Assembly: GCA_012295275.1 (NCBI GenBank)
Contig: CM022679.1
Location: 15,591,842 to 15,655,841 of the forward strand
Direction: 5' to 3'
DNA length: 64,000 nucleotides
Source: Chrysomallon squamiferum
Taxonomy: Eukaryota > Mollusca > Gastropoda > Neomphalida > Peltospiridae
Part shown: positions 1 through 10,620 of the stretch, one piece after another
How the letters are laid out: every line of letters starts with the position of its first letter
How positions within the stretch are numbered: position 1 is the stretch's first letter
The notes under the pieces: generated by a model
What the model was told of the DNA's origin: nothing
The model's input: only the letters and a program-made list of their open reading frames with translations
Database searches by the model: none
Made by a program: the position numbers and the translations under genes

Positions 1-1128
1 ACTTTTTAAAATATTTTTTAATATTGTTTATAGAAGTTTTACACGACAATAAAACATGAAATCATACGTTATTTACATCAAATAATGTTGTCATCTAATC
101 TAATTAGACAGATGAAACGTATATAACATACTACTACATATATTTAAAAATATTTTTTTTTTAAATAATTACACTCGTATAAAATAGCTTATGGTAGAAC
201 GAAAGTGAAAACAAATTTCATAATTTTTGTTGTTATATATAACGACGTATAAATAATAATAATAAAAAAAATTGAACAAAATGTATTTCGCAGTTGCCAG
301 TATGATGTAATTTGTTAGAGCAAAAGAGAAAAAAAAAAAGAGATTTTTGTTTTAATTTTATCGTTAGCCCTAAATAAATAAATTCGACAACAAAAAAACG
401 TTTAATTATCCATTACGTAGTACTGTTTCATTCATTCCAGTCACATAAGAGATTTACTCACAATTGTTATTCTTGTTTTAATTGATATATTTCAAAACAA
501 CGACCCCCCGTTTATTGCTCACGTAAATAAAACACCATAGAAATGTTAATACCCTTTTTCTCCATCACATGTCACTATTTACCGTTAATTACGGTGACGG
601 TGATGTTTTTTCAAAAACACGTCTTCCTGTGATGTTTTTGGTTAACTACGGGAGGCTGTAACTAATTTACTTTTAATATCAGTCCTGTTATAAGTGTTAA
701 TCCTTCTTACTGTCTGGAATCACAGTGGCGCCCATTTGTAATAGACTGCGGAGAATGATGATGGTACAATAAACACGTGAACTGTTATATTAGTCGCCGA
801 GATTCCAATGACTGCAATTACAGAGAAAGCAGTGCGTTGTTAATGAATACAGACCCTGGCACAGCTGATGGACTTGATGGACCCAGAGATTCGGAGGACA
901 ATGGCTAGGGGGAGTAAGACCCTTAGGACATCTCTCGCTGAACGAAGGCGCCGTCTTCAGGAAGTGTTGAAATGACAGTGATATCATTTTAAAGTTAGCG
1001 CTTAATGGGGCCATCTATAATACGTTATATTAAGAGAATAAGTGAAAGGACACGTCAGAAATATGACGAAGAATACAGTAGTTTCCCAGCATGAGATACT
1101 TTTTTTTAAAAAATAATTTATAATTGTA
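1..1128. other. AT-rich non-coding DNA with a more complex block near 780-1010
   Basis: Bases 1-640 are AT-rich with short T/A runs. gtgatgttttt is directly repeated at about 601 and 633. From about 640 to 1010 complexity rises (for example gaacgaaggcgccgtcttcag). A 74-codon minus-strand frame here has no recognisable domain or convincing splice sites, so I do not call a gene. Confidence 0.6.
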
Positions 1129-1443
1129 TTTTTGGATTGTTTATAATATTATTGCCGTTTGTCAATAAGGATTGATTTTAATTGCATTGTTTAAAATATT
1201 AGTGTAATTTGTGATAGAGTTTATATTGTTTATAATATTATTTTAATTTATAATAGTGTTTATTTTGTCTATATTACTGTAATTTGTTAAAGTGTTTATA
1301 TTGTTTATAATATTATTGTTATTTACAATAGTTCGTACTGTAATTTGTGATAGTATTTATATTACGTATAATATTATTGTATCGCTAATGATATAATTGT
1401 AATTTGCATGGTGTTTAAGTTGTTTATAATATTATTATTTTTA
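1129..1443. repeat. AT-rich minisatellite, core ttgtttataatattatt
   Basis: The core ttgtttataatatta or a close variant starts at 1137, 1187, 1226, 1265, 1301, 1372 and 1420, usually separated by gtaatttgtgatagtgtttat-like sequence. The period is about 36-50 bp with at least seven degenerate copies. No coding potential. Confidence 0.7.
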
Positions 1444-2453
1444 ATTAATGATACCACGTATATGTATTTTAATTTGATAGCTATATATTAATATTAATTC
1501 TGGATACAAATAAACAGTTGTGTTTACATAGCTTTTGTGTCGTTAAAAAGTCACTCTCGGAAATACATATACTCACAAAGGAAAACAAGAAAGGCTATAA
1601 TCATTATAGATTCAGGTCTAAAACACCCGAAACTTATGACTTAAAAACAACAACAACAACAACAACCACAACAAAGAAAAAACAAACAAACAAAATCTTG
1701 AAATATTAGTATTATAATAAAGATTTTTTTTCAAATAACTCACAAAATGTTTTTACTGTTATGGAAGACATTTATGTTTTTCTACAAAAGAAATAAAGTC
1801 AAACAAAACTGGAACTTCCAGACAGTCATTTTTTAGAGTATCAAAAACTGGATTTAAAGATGTCGTTTTGCTGGACACACGATCCTGCAAATGATAGCAC
1901 TACTGGAGTAGGATATTTACGAAAAACAGAACATGAAAACAAATTACTGGAGATTCTTTTCTGACCATATGTGATATAGAGTCGCCACGAGCCAGTTTTA
2001 ATCTAATTTGTTGACAAATAATTTGATTTGTTAACAGAAACAGACCGAGGGCTAACTGAAACACAAAGTAATTGTTTTAAACCCACAAACACGTCCATGT
2101 ATGTTTTAGTTCACCGATGTACAAGTTGACTGACATAATTTATAAACTGTAGCTCGTTGTTCCTGTAACGAATTTCAAAATTGTATGTTACAGCTTCAAT
2201 GGAAAAACTCAGAAAATAGAAAATAACGGTAATTTAGGTCAGTTTCTCCTTGTTTATTCGAAATATAAAAAGTAATTAGTGGTTATAATCTAAACTGTTC
2301 TTGCGTTTTATTTTTGATAAATAAGAATACAAACAAAAAAAAAAAATAGTTATCAGTCTTATTTAGATTGCTGATCCCGATTTGAAATTCCAGTTAAAAA
2401 TAAAAGTATATCGTTACGATATTTGTTATACTCTTTGAAAATAGATATGTAAT

Positions 2454-2454
<1 letters not shown>
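1444..2454. other. Non-coding DNA, no gene seen
   Basis: Medium-complexity AT-rich sequence with a short (AAC)n tract at about 1648-1672. The frame around 1518-1709 ends in that repeat and is not credible. Confidence 0.6.

Positions 2455-2547
<93 letters not shown>
2455..2547. repeat. (CT)n microsatellite
   Basis: About 93 bp of perfect CT dinucleotides. The minus-strand Arg-Glu frames that cross it are repeat read-through. Confidence 0.97.
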
Positions 2548-2551
<4 letters not shown>

Positions 2552-3365
2552 TGAAGTTCCGAATTCTCTTGTAGGATCTGTGTAAAACAGATCGTTAGAG
2601 AAAATTACGTGGTGATTAAGAATCTTCTGAAGTCCCACTGAACTGATTTTTTTGCTCATTCAGTACAACGGCTTTTATTTCACTCACTTTTCTCAGCAGT
2701 TCATAAAACAAATTCTTGTAAAAAAGCAAGGAAAAGGACTAATGAACGTTAACGAACAGAATAGTTTTAATTTGAAACTGTCGAGTTATGAAGAAGAGAC
2801 TTCGATTGACTGCTATATTTCTTTGTCTGGAGAATCCATTATATTTTTTATGCTTGAATTTGTTCACTATAACTTATTTCAGTGAATAGATATTTCGTAA
2901 TATTTCGTTCGATTTCTATTTATTTCGATAACTCCGGAACTCATGTCGAACATCGAAACGATGGTTATGTTCGTCAAGAATATGTATACACAAATAACTA
3001 TATATAAAAAAAAAAAATGAATATACTAATACATTTGTTCCACCAACATAATATATATTATCATATAAAAGGCATGTCAGTTCTCTTTGTTCTGAATCAA
3101 ATATATATTAACTGTGCAGTTACTGTCCGTAGTTGCAAGTATGATAGCAGGTAAATTTAATATATATTTTCAGGCACTGACCAAAAATGCAGCTTTTTGT
3201 GGTGGAAATGCATTTGCTTCAGTAAATCAGAATAATTTCTTTAGTCTTTAAGTGGTGATTTAATTCTTAAAAGATGTATATAGATGTATAGAGACAACGA
3301 AATTAATACGCGTTAGTTGATTTCAGTTAGTTTTGGTATTTTTTAGGACTGAAGGATTAAAGCAA
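2548..3365. other. Non-coding DNA, no gene seen
   Basis: AT-rich unique sequence. A 77-codon plus frame at 2652-2885 lacks domain features. ttttcag at 3166-3172 could serve as an acceptor but no sensible exon follows. Confidence 0.55.
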
Positions 3366-3446
3366 TAATTGGTTACTGTCTTAGGATGTCAGCTTTGTCT
3401 TGCTCAGGTTGAATGGCTTGCTGCATCTTAAGACAGTAACTAATTA
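3366..3446 (+). ncRNA. 81-nt near-perfect hairpin, candidate pre-miRNA or small palindromic element
   Basis: Left arm 3366-3393 (taattggttactgtcttagg...) pairs with right arm 3420-3446 (...aagacagtaactaatta). There are 27 base pairs, one single-base bulge (T in the left arm at 3389) and a 26-nt loop. Only two positions are not Watson-Crick, and both become G-U wobbles in plus-strand RNA (they would be A-C mismatches in minus-strand RNA). Size and shape fit an animal microRNA precursor. Alternatives are a short MITE-like palindrome or a recent inverted duplication; the AAT array begins eight bases after it. No transcript evidence is available. Confidence 0.35.
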
Positions 3447-3451
3447 TTCCC

Positions 3452-3619
<168 letters not shown>

Positions 3620-3770
3620 TAAAAATAATTTTCCAAGGTATTACACATTCCATTTTATACGGAAGTAATTCTCAGTCACACATAAGAGTTAGAGTTGAAT
3701 CTCTAGAGACATCCTAATTACAACCGGTTTGTTTTTTCACAAGACTCAGGGTAAGAAAGAAGTGATTACC

Positions 3771-4041
3771 GGAACAGTGCTGTAAACACGGGCATTCAGT
3801 CAGCCCGAACAGCACTAAAAGACATCCTCGTGTTTTGATTTGTTAAAATAATTGTCTAAGGGAGAAGTTATCTCTGGAACAGAGCTGTAAATCAATGTAT
3901 TCAGTCAACCCTAAACGCGTGAAAAGACATCATACATGTAAGTAAAGGAAATAAAGAAAAACAACAAGACGAAGAAGAAGTTTATATAACATAGCTGTGA
4001 ATGCAGGTATTCAGTCAGACCAACATGATGATAAAAGCATA
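3771..4041. repeat. Three 56-bp homologous cores at 105-110 bp spacing
   Basis: Cores at 3771-3826, 3876-3931 and 3986-4041 align without length change. Shared words are aacagngctgtaaa near the start, a nearly invariant attcagtca in the middle, and aaaagacatc (aaaagcat in the third copy) at the end. The roughly 50-bp spacers between cores are unrelated. A fainter fourth copy (tctcagtca ... gagacatcc) may lie at about 3660-3713. In the first copy the flanks of attcagtca are inverted repeats (AGTGCTGT/ACAGCACT and CGGGC/GCCCG) that could fold; the other copies do not preserve this. Best read as an old minisatellite in which only the core is still recognisable. This is not a CRISPR array: the DNA is eukaryotic, the cores are diverged and no cas genes are present. 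Confidence 0.6.
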
Positions 4042-4317
4042 TAATGATTTATTTTAATGACTTAACGTTTGACTGATCATCTGCAGAATATATAGGAACA
4101 TCTTGTCAAAACAGTGTTTCCGACTAACAGGGATAAACAGAAAAATCCATGTTTTCCATATCAACGGTAAAATGGCTCATTTGTGTAAAGAAATCTGTAA
4201 GCTGTTTTACATGTAATAATTTTAAGTTTGGATTTTAACAAATATTTAAATTCTTTCGATGTATTTATGAAGTAGTGTAGCAGTAATCGTAATGTAAAAG
4301 TAGTAAAAAAAATGTAA
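4042..4317. other. Unique AT-rich spacer
   Basis: Between the 56-bp cores and the AGT array. No reading frame or repeat of note. Confidence 0.5.
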
Positions 4318-4830
4318 TAGTAATGGTAGTAGTAGTAGTAGTAGTAATAGAGGAAATTCGAATGAGAAATGTACTTAGCCTCTGAACTCTAGCTAGCACT
4401 TGTTGTAGAGATAATAGTAGCAGGAATAGAGGTAATGGTAGTAGAAGTAGTAAGAGTACAAGAAGTAATAGTAATAGTAGTGTAGTGTTTGAAAAATGAA
4501 GGATGTAGTAATAACAGTGAAATAGCAGTAGTAGCAGTTCTAATAGTAATATTAATAGTAGTGGTGGTAGTAGTAGTAAGAGTAGCAGTAGAAATAATAA
4601 TAGTTAATAGTAAAAGTATTAGTATTAGTATTATTAATAGCAGTAGAAGTGATAGAAGTAATAGTAGTAGTCATAGTTGTAATAGTAGTAGTCCTAGTTG
4701 TAATAGTAGTAATAGTGGTGGTGGAAGTAGTAATAGAAGTAATAGCAGTAGCAGTAGTAGTAGCAGTAGCAGCAGTAGCAGCAGTAGCAGCAGTAGCATA
4801 TTTGTATTTCAGGTAACAGTAATAATAACA
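4318..4830. repeat. Degenerate (AGT/AGC/AAT)n trinucleotide field
   Basis: Roughly 500 bp dominated by agt, aat and agc triplets with many substitutions, ending in a fresher (AGC/AGT) section at 4745-4797. It yields long Ser/Asn/Val-rich frames (for example plus 4489-4839) because the array has few stop codons; their composition is that of the repeat, so they are not genes. Confidence 0.9.
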
Positions 4831-4911
4831 TTAGTTTAATCTCATTTTGAAAAAAAATAGAAAAAAAACAAAACAAAACACATTCACAAAACCTTTCACA
4901 TATCTGTTATT

Positions 4912-5030
4912 TTAAAAAAAAAAAAAAAAAAAATGAATAAATAAATAAAAATAAATAAATAAATAAATAAATACAAAAAATAAATAAATAGAGAAATGAC
5001 GGAGATAAATAAAAAAAAAAAATAATAAAA
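4912..5030. repeat. Poly-A followed by (AAAT)n
   Basis: An A run at 4914-4932 then AAAT units to about 4990 and a second A-rich tail at 5009-5025. This could be the tail of a lost retroposon or a plain microsatellite. Confidence 0.85.
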
Positions 5031-5477
5031 AATATGTAATAATTTTTCTTTTATGAACCAGCGACCCGATAATGAAACATCTCTTAAAAATTCCTTCATG
5101 TATTGCAGTTGCGTGATATTAAATAATTTGTTTCTCTCTGCTTTATTTTCCTTTAAACAATATTTTTCATGTAGTTATAGGCAATTCAGCAGTGAGTGTG
5201 CTATTTTCTATTTTTTTACGGAACGGAAGTGAAAACACATTATTAAATATTAAGCATAAATTAATTAACTTTGACGTCGCGTTGTCGGCCGGTTTAAATA
5301 GTGACACACAGGCATCATTTTAATGATTAATTAAGCAATTACGAATCACAACAGAAAAAAAAAGTAACGTTTGTGGCGATAACGAATCGTTACCAATGAA
5401 GGAACTGCAATAACGAGAATGAACTACGTATACTAGTATACTGAGCTAAAAAAAGTATCTGAAAAAAAAATTATCTG

Positions 5478-5479
<2 letters not shown>
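5031..5479. other. Mixed-complexity non-coding DNA
   Basis: Contains a somewhat more complex stretch at 5260-5420 (ttgacgtcgcgttgtcggcc, two ttaattaa-type words). No frame or splice signals that support an exon. Confidence 0.5.

Positions 5480-5545
<66 letters not shown>
5480..5545. repeat. (AG)n microsatellite
   Basis: 66 bp of perfect AG repeats. Confidence 0.97.
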
Positions 5546-5547
<2 letters not shown>

Positions 5548-6470
5548 TGAATTTCGAATAAATATTTTTTAGAGGTGATTAAGACCAGGATGACAAATTA
5601 TTATGATAATTATGTGGAAAAAAAAAGGATGGACTTTTTACCGATTTTTAGAAGAAAGAATATATATCAACTTATGAAAAGAAACAGTATTATATACACA
5701 AATAAACATTAAAGATATTTTATTATATAATTGTTTTTACTGCTAATAAAAGACATGCTATACTAAATACACAAAATAACATAATCATAAAAAAGTATCT
5801 AGGACGAAGTTAAAATTATATCAATAAACGACAATATTAATAAAATTTAAGACACACACGTACAAAACATTTTTTTTTTTTTTTTTTTTTAAATATTTAT
5901 TTATTTATTTCACCGGTATAAATTAAAATGAACCGAAAAAGGGTAAGATCGTGAGTTATTTTTTGCGAGAGAGTATATGAAAATTTTCCTGACTAGAATA
6001 TTAGATTCAACGGGACACGATGCAACGCTATATCGAATTATAACGTCGCTCTACCCTTTGTAAACGTCTTCAGCCGACCTGCTTTGATCAGTGGCTGCCC
6101 TCACCAGTTGCTGTCTAGTCTAGCATGAAGAGGTGCTCTGGATAAACGAGCGAGAGGTACACACAAATAATAAAAAAAAAAAAAAAAAAAAAATATTGCG
6201 TCATACTCGCTTGGTGCTGAAGCACTGATGAATCGAAGATTTCAACAACCAATATAGATCTGTAATTATTTATGACTCAAAAAATGTATAAAGTTAATAA
6301 ATGAAAAACAAAACAACTTTTCATTATTGAAGTACGATACTGATTAGCTAATATTCATTTATACTTAAATAAAATTTAAAAACAAAATCATGTTCTGGTA
6401 TTCATATGAATAATGCTGCTTCTTTTACGTTATAATAAAGTTATTTAACATGTAGATCAGCACTGAAGAT
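5546..6470. other. AT-rich DNA with T and A runs
   Basis: T run at about 5871-5890, TTTA units to 5910, A run at 6172-6193. A more complex patch at 6000-6160 (gccgacctgctttgatcagt) has no open frame of note. Confidence 0.55.
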
Positions 6471-6528
6471 AGACGGATAGAGATAGATAGATAGAGAGAG
6501 ATAGATAGAAAGATAGATAGATAGATAG

Positions 6529-6563
<35 letters not shown>

Positions 6564-6710
6564 TAGATGCATAGATACATAGACAGACAGAGAGATACAT
6601 AGATATTTTAGAAGTGATTAAAGACACGATTAGACACAGTAAGATTGAAAGAAAGAAAGAAAGAAAGACAGAGAGCGAGAGAGATGGAAAGAATGAGTGA
6701 AAGAGAAAGA
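6471..6710. repeat. (GATA)/(GACA)/(GAAA) compound array
   Basis: agatagatagat units grade into agacagacagac at 6540-6560, then agatacatag, and separate gaaagaaagaaag at 6647-6670. Typical metazoan GATA/GACA microsatellite. Confidence 0.93.
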
Positions 6711-6759
6711 AGCCTAAGTGAATAAAAAAGGAGAAATTCTAGCAAACAAATGTTGACGG

Positions 6760-7260
6760 TTGGGATTAACGGACCGTGGACAGTTGACGCGACTGACTGA
6801 CCACATCAAAGTCATTCTCAAAATTCTCATCAGTCGTCGAACGGCAACATCCTGCTAATCTGTGCCAACATGCCACAATAGTTTGTATTTAGCATAATCC
6901 ACTTAAAAACACGCGTTTATTACCAGCTATGGCTGGCGTCTGGCGAGGATGTGTTTCCAGTCCCCTTCTCTTTACTTTGAGCTAATTGCAGACTTTCAAC
7001 GCCTCGGCTAAAACTGGTCTGAAACTCAAATTATGTAGCGACGTGTGAGCAATATTTATTCACTTTGACATTTGCGTTTGGGCCAAACGAAAGAGGGTCA
7101 AAGGTCATGGTTGAAAAGCATTCTGAAGTGATGACGTTACGAAAAATCACGTCCTCGGGCCAGTAAACGGATAGCTCCGGGCGGACATGTTGCAGATGTT
7201 GACGCTGTCGTTGTGAAACATGTGTTACTTGATTTGTAATCTTTATGAGAACTGAAATCA
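6760..7260. promoter_or_regulatory. High-complexity island with a DR1 nuclear-receptor element
   Basis: GC-richer unique sequence lacking microsatellites. gggtca-a-aggtca at 7095-7107 is a direct repeat of the nuclear-receptor half site with one-base spacing (DR1, the RXR/HNF4/COUP-TF type). Nearby are gagctaattgcag (homeodomain-type, about 6979) and gtgatgacgttac (about 7127). Minus-strand frames here have no recognisable domain. Inference: candidate enhancer; conservation is unknown. Confidence 0.35.
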
Positions 7261-7279
7261 CAATAAAAGATAATCAGTG

Positions 7280-7280
<1 letters not shown>

Positions 7281-7335
<55 letters not shown>

Positions 7336-7370
7336 CATCATCATCACAATCATCGTCATCATCATCATTA
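7281..7370. repeat. (TTA)n then (CAT)n
   Basis: 54 bp of TTA followed by degenerate CAT/CAC triplets. It explains the poly-Leu/Ser plus frame. Confidence 0.96.
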
Positions 7371-7458
7371 CTTTTATATTGTAGTATCTATTACTTTATT
7401 ATAGTTGGTAGGTGTATCCTCTTTTATTCACTTATTTTCTGACCGCACCAAGATAGCA

Positions 7459-7504
<46 letters not shown>
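7459..7504. repeat. (TAA)n microsatellite
   Basis: About 45 bp of TAA units, complementary in sense to the TTA array 180 bp upstream. Confidence 0.96.
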
Positions 7505-7505
<1 letters not shown>

Positions 7506-8521
7506 TACAATATTCTCTTAACAAATACACTAACGGAACAGTATCAAAAATGAGTATTATAAAAAGAATGTTTTAAAGATAATTGTGGGTAGAAGTGTAA
7601 AATGGCATGTAAATGGTACGTTTTAACTCATGGCCTTTTGTTAGGTTTTTCGAAACTGTAAAAGAATTGATTTAACATTCGCCATTTATCACAATAAAAT
7701 CTTTATATGGACAATAAAATATTTATAGCGTGTGAAAATAAATTCACTCATATTAAGCACTGCACACGTTATCATATTCCTACTGAGAACATGTAGTGCT
7801 TGCCCAGATTTATTTGTTGTTTATTGTAATGTTTATAGCAGCTCTTATCAAAAGAGGCCAAAATTAAGAAATATAGGTCAGATGTACTGGCAAGATATGA
7901 ATATTAAATTTTATTCCAGCAGTTAAATGCAAACAAAAGAAAATGGGCGGAGTTATAAATTAGGTAAGGACATTTTTGAAATATTTAAATATATATATAT
8001 ATATATATATATATACTTTTAAGGTTTATGTTTCTGAATATAACGTCAAATGAAATTCTGAAATAAGAAATTAAAAAAAATGAATAAATAAATAAGTAAG
8101 TAAATAAGTATTAAATATATGGACAAACAAAATTTTACTTCCACTTTTACTTACAAGTCAATAATCAGCCGGAGCAGTAATAAAAATAACACTCTGTTAC
8201 TGCTGCTGCTGATAATTTTACTTTTACTGCTGATGCTGCTAATATTATACCTTTACGATTACCGTTACGACTAGTATGACTTATGTTATGACTACAAGTA
8301 ATACTATTACGATTATTGTTACAACTACTGTTACGACTACTGCATGTACTATTACGACTACAACTATTAACACTGTCTACATTTTGTTTTAAAAAACCTT
8401 TAAGTTAAAAAAACTATCACCATCATTACACGATGCTTGAGACTACTTCTGTTAGCACTATAATGATTATTACTACGACTAAGTATGCAACTGCTGCTAC
8501 AAGTACTATTTTCGAAAAAAC

Positions 8522-8522
<1 letters not shown>
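7505..8522. other. Non-coding; (AT)n at 7989-8014 and a degenerate ACT/TAC field at 8190-8500
   Basis: The AT dinucleotide run is perfect for about 26 bp. From about 8190 to 8500 triplets such as actgctgctg, ttacgactac and actattacg dominate, a decayed ACT/TACGAC array. No gene. Confidence 0.75.
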
Positions 8523-8555
<33 letters not shown>

Positions 8556-8556
8556 A
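8523..8556. repeat. Poly-A run
   Basis: About 30 As with little interruption, extending the degenerate triplet field. The Lys-rich frame over it is an artefact. Confidence 0.95.
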
Positions 8557-8634
8557 AAAAGAAAGAAAATTATTTTAACACCGATTTAACTAAACCTCTT
8601 CACATTTCAAAAACTGCTTCCTTCGCGTAAGGGG

Positions 8635-8900
8635 GTTGTTTGTTTTACTGCTGGCGCGGCAGACAACGTCGCTGCAGTGGGGGACTAACGACTACATCAG
8701 ATCTTCATTTGTCAAATCCCTGGGTGGAAAAGCTAATTGTGTTGGCGCGTGTTTGTGTCTCTTTGTTTACACACGTTCCTGAAATCGACAAGTTCACGGA
8801 ATGAGGTCCTGAACTAATGTGTGAACGGCAATAATTGATTACAAGTGAAAATGCTAATTGTTCCATGTTTTGTCGTCTCCCCTGCTGTGGGGCGCCATTT
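8635..8900. promoter_or_regulatory. Homeodomain/Forkhead-rich complex island
   Basis: Unique, GC-richer block ending at a T run (8902-8922). gctaattgt occurs twice (8732 and 8853), ataattgatta lies at 8831-8841 and a Forkhead-type tgtttac at 8764-8770. No frame is open throughout. The look is that of a developmental enhancer or conserved non-coding element; this is inferred from word content only. Confidence 0.35.
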
Positions 8901-8901
8901 C

Positions 8902-8922
8902 TTTTTTTTTTTTTTTTTTTTT
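8902..8922. repeat. Poly-T run
   Basis: 21 Ts. Confidence 0.95.
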
Positions 8923-9121
8923 AACAAGCTAAAACATAACAGAACTGCGTTAGAATGTAAAATGAAGTCGTTACTTTTAGTTCCATTATGATGCTATGAA
9001 GAACAGATGACTATTTTAGTGGTGAAAACAAAATAAAAGAATGGAAACAAATATAACAATAAATAAATAAGTAAAATTACACATCAACAACAAATAATAA
9101 TACCAATAATACTAAAAATAA

Positions 9122-9156
<35 letters not shown>

Positions 9157-9460
9157 ATAATAATAATAATAATCCCATTATTTTACATTGATTTGCTTAT
9201 GAGTTTTAATTTCAGGTGTGTGCGAATTGCACGTGAATTTGATTCTATTAACCTACATAAATTTTATAAAAAACTCTGTTTTAAGGATCTAATTATTAAT
9301 AATAACCTATTTGAAAATACTTTTAAAAAAAATATAGAAATAAACTACTTTGTTTTATTGTTACAGTTTAGCTTTCCCATGTCCGTCTCGATTTACATTT
9401 GACACTAATCTTCTTTTACAAACACGCGCAGAATGACCACATATGAAACAACTGAATTAA
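8923..9460. other. Non-coding with (ACT)n-(AAT)n at 9121-9172
   Basis: A compound ACT then AAT microsatellite sits in AT-rich DNA. A 69-codon plus frame (9193-9402) starts at a possible acceptor (ttttcag at 9210) but its peptide is AT-driven (Asn/Phe/Lys/Ile) and unconvincing. Confidence 0.65.
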
Positions 9461-9469
9461 TATACATCC

Positions 9470-9850
9470 ATTATGTTATTGGTTTTTGCCCATTCAAAAC
9501 CCATCTGCTGGCATAATGCATATTAACTTATTAATTACCAAGGGTCAGTCGACCTTGTAAGCCAGAACTCTAATGTTTTAGTTAATGACTGAAAAATAAA
9601 ACACATTTACAGACAGGTCAACCTAGAAATGAAATCACGTTAACTAAGTATTATATGATATGACTAATGATTCGACATAATGTAAAACAAATTAAGCGGT
9701 GACTGGTAACGTCACAGGGGTTCATGCGCCTGGTTCTTGCTTTACTTTTTTTGCACTTGAGGCAGGTTCAGTCTATTTTAGGAAGGGCGGTTATTTAATA
9801 ATCCAGTCTAGGTGGTCCACCTCAACTGAAAAAACTACCAAAGTGGAACA
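9470..9850. promoter_or_regulatory. Complex island with POU/homeodomain words
   Basis: gcataatgcatattaactta at about 9513-9532 followed by attaattacc packs ATGCAT and TAATTA-type sites into 30 bp; agggtcagtcgaccttgt follows. Further unique sequence continues to about 9850. Candidate regulatory element, unverified. Confidence 0.3.
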
Positions 9851-9899
9851 TTTAACGACCTTTATTACAACATGACAATGCAGAACCTACAAGGAAAAT

Positions 9900-10620
9900 T
9901 AAGATATTGCACGGTAGCACCGCGGCGATATAAACGTTCATCACGTCCTCTTCGACGTCGTTGATCACTCGGGAATTACACCTAGAAGGCCATTATTTAC
10001 AGCTTTCTTTTGTCGACGTTTCATCATCTCTTAAAACATAAGCCACAGGGGAGCCCGCGATCAAAGCGCAAGAATTTCACATAACCATTTCGCCCAAGAT
10101 GGCGGTTCGAAAATGTTTCCCTACATGTGTAGTTACGGCCGAAGTTATTGGGGACGTGATGGTTGTCCCCCGTCGATTCGCGGCGGGGTCGCTTTGATGG
10201 TTGTTCAGGCATGTCCAGTTAAACGAAACCGTGATAAATATTTCTTCAGCAGGACAATGGCGACCCATGGCGTTGCGCGGTGGTTGATGGGACATTTGTG
10301 ACCTACGTCATCAGGTGTTGCTACGGTGAACGTAATTATTATTCAGTGTCGTAGGGTCGGAATCAACGCTCAGATGGTAGCAGAGCATTCTAAGTGGGGA
10401 TATAAAAAGTTTTGTGATCGCAACCGAGACAAATTAAGTGTGGATATAAACCCATGGTCCTCACCTTCCTGTCATTCAAAGTGTAGCAAGAATAAGAGTT
10501 ACTGCCCGATAGCTGGCATATCAAATCATTCCACCGCAAGGGGTCTCCACTTTGAACGTTTGTAAACTGACCACTATCTCAACACGGGGGTCTGAAACAA
10601 CCGTTTTACGAAAACCTCGC
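9900..10620. promoter_or_regulatory. CpG-rich island with a YY1-type motif
   Basis: One of the most GC/CpG-rich stretches in the window. CCAAGATGGCGG at 10094-10105 matches the YY1 consensus, which in animals is often just downstream of TATA-less start sites. gacaatggcgacccatggcg (about 10254) is a related word. Several frames of 60-80 codons are open on both strands, as expected of CpG-rich DNA poor in stop codons; none shows a domain. It could be a promoter with a first exon, or an unmethylated regulatory island. Confidence 0.35.

Noticed and set aside
3166-3235. Micro-exon after ttttcag with a gtaaat donor
   Set aside because: Only about 48 bp, low-quality peptide, and both signals are common in AT-rich DNA.
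3771-4041. CRISPR-like repeat-spacer layout
   Set aside because: Eukaryotic DNA, only three diverged cores, no leader and no cas genes.
4489-4839. 116-codon Ser/Val/Asn-rich plus frame
   Set aside because: Produced by a degenerate AGT/AGC triplet field; no unique sequence.
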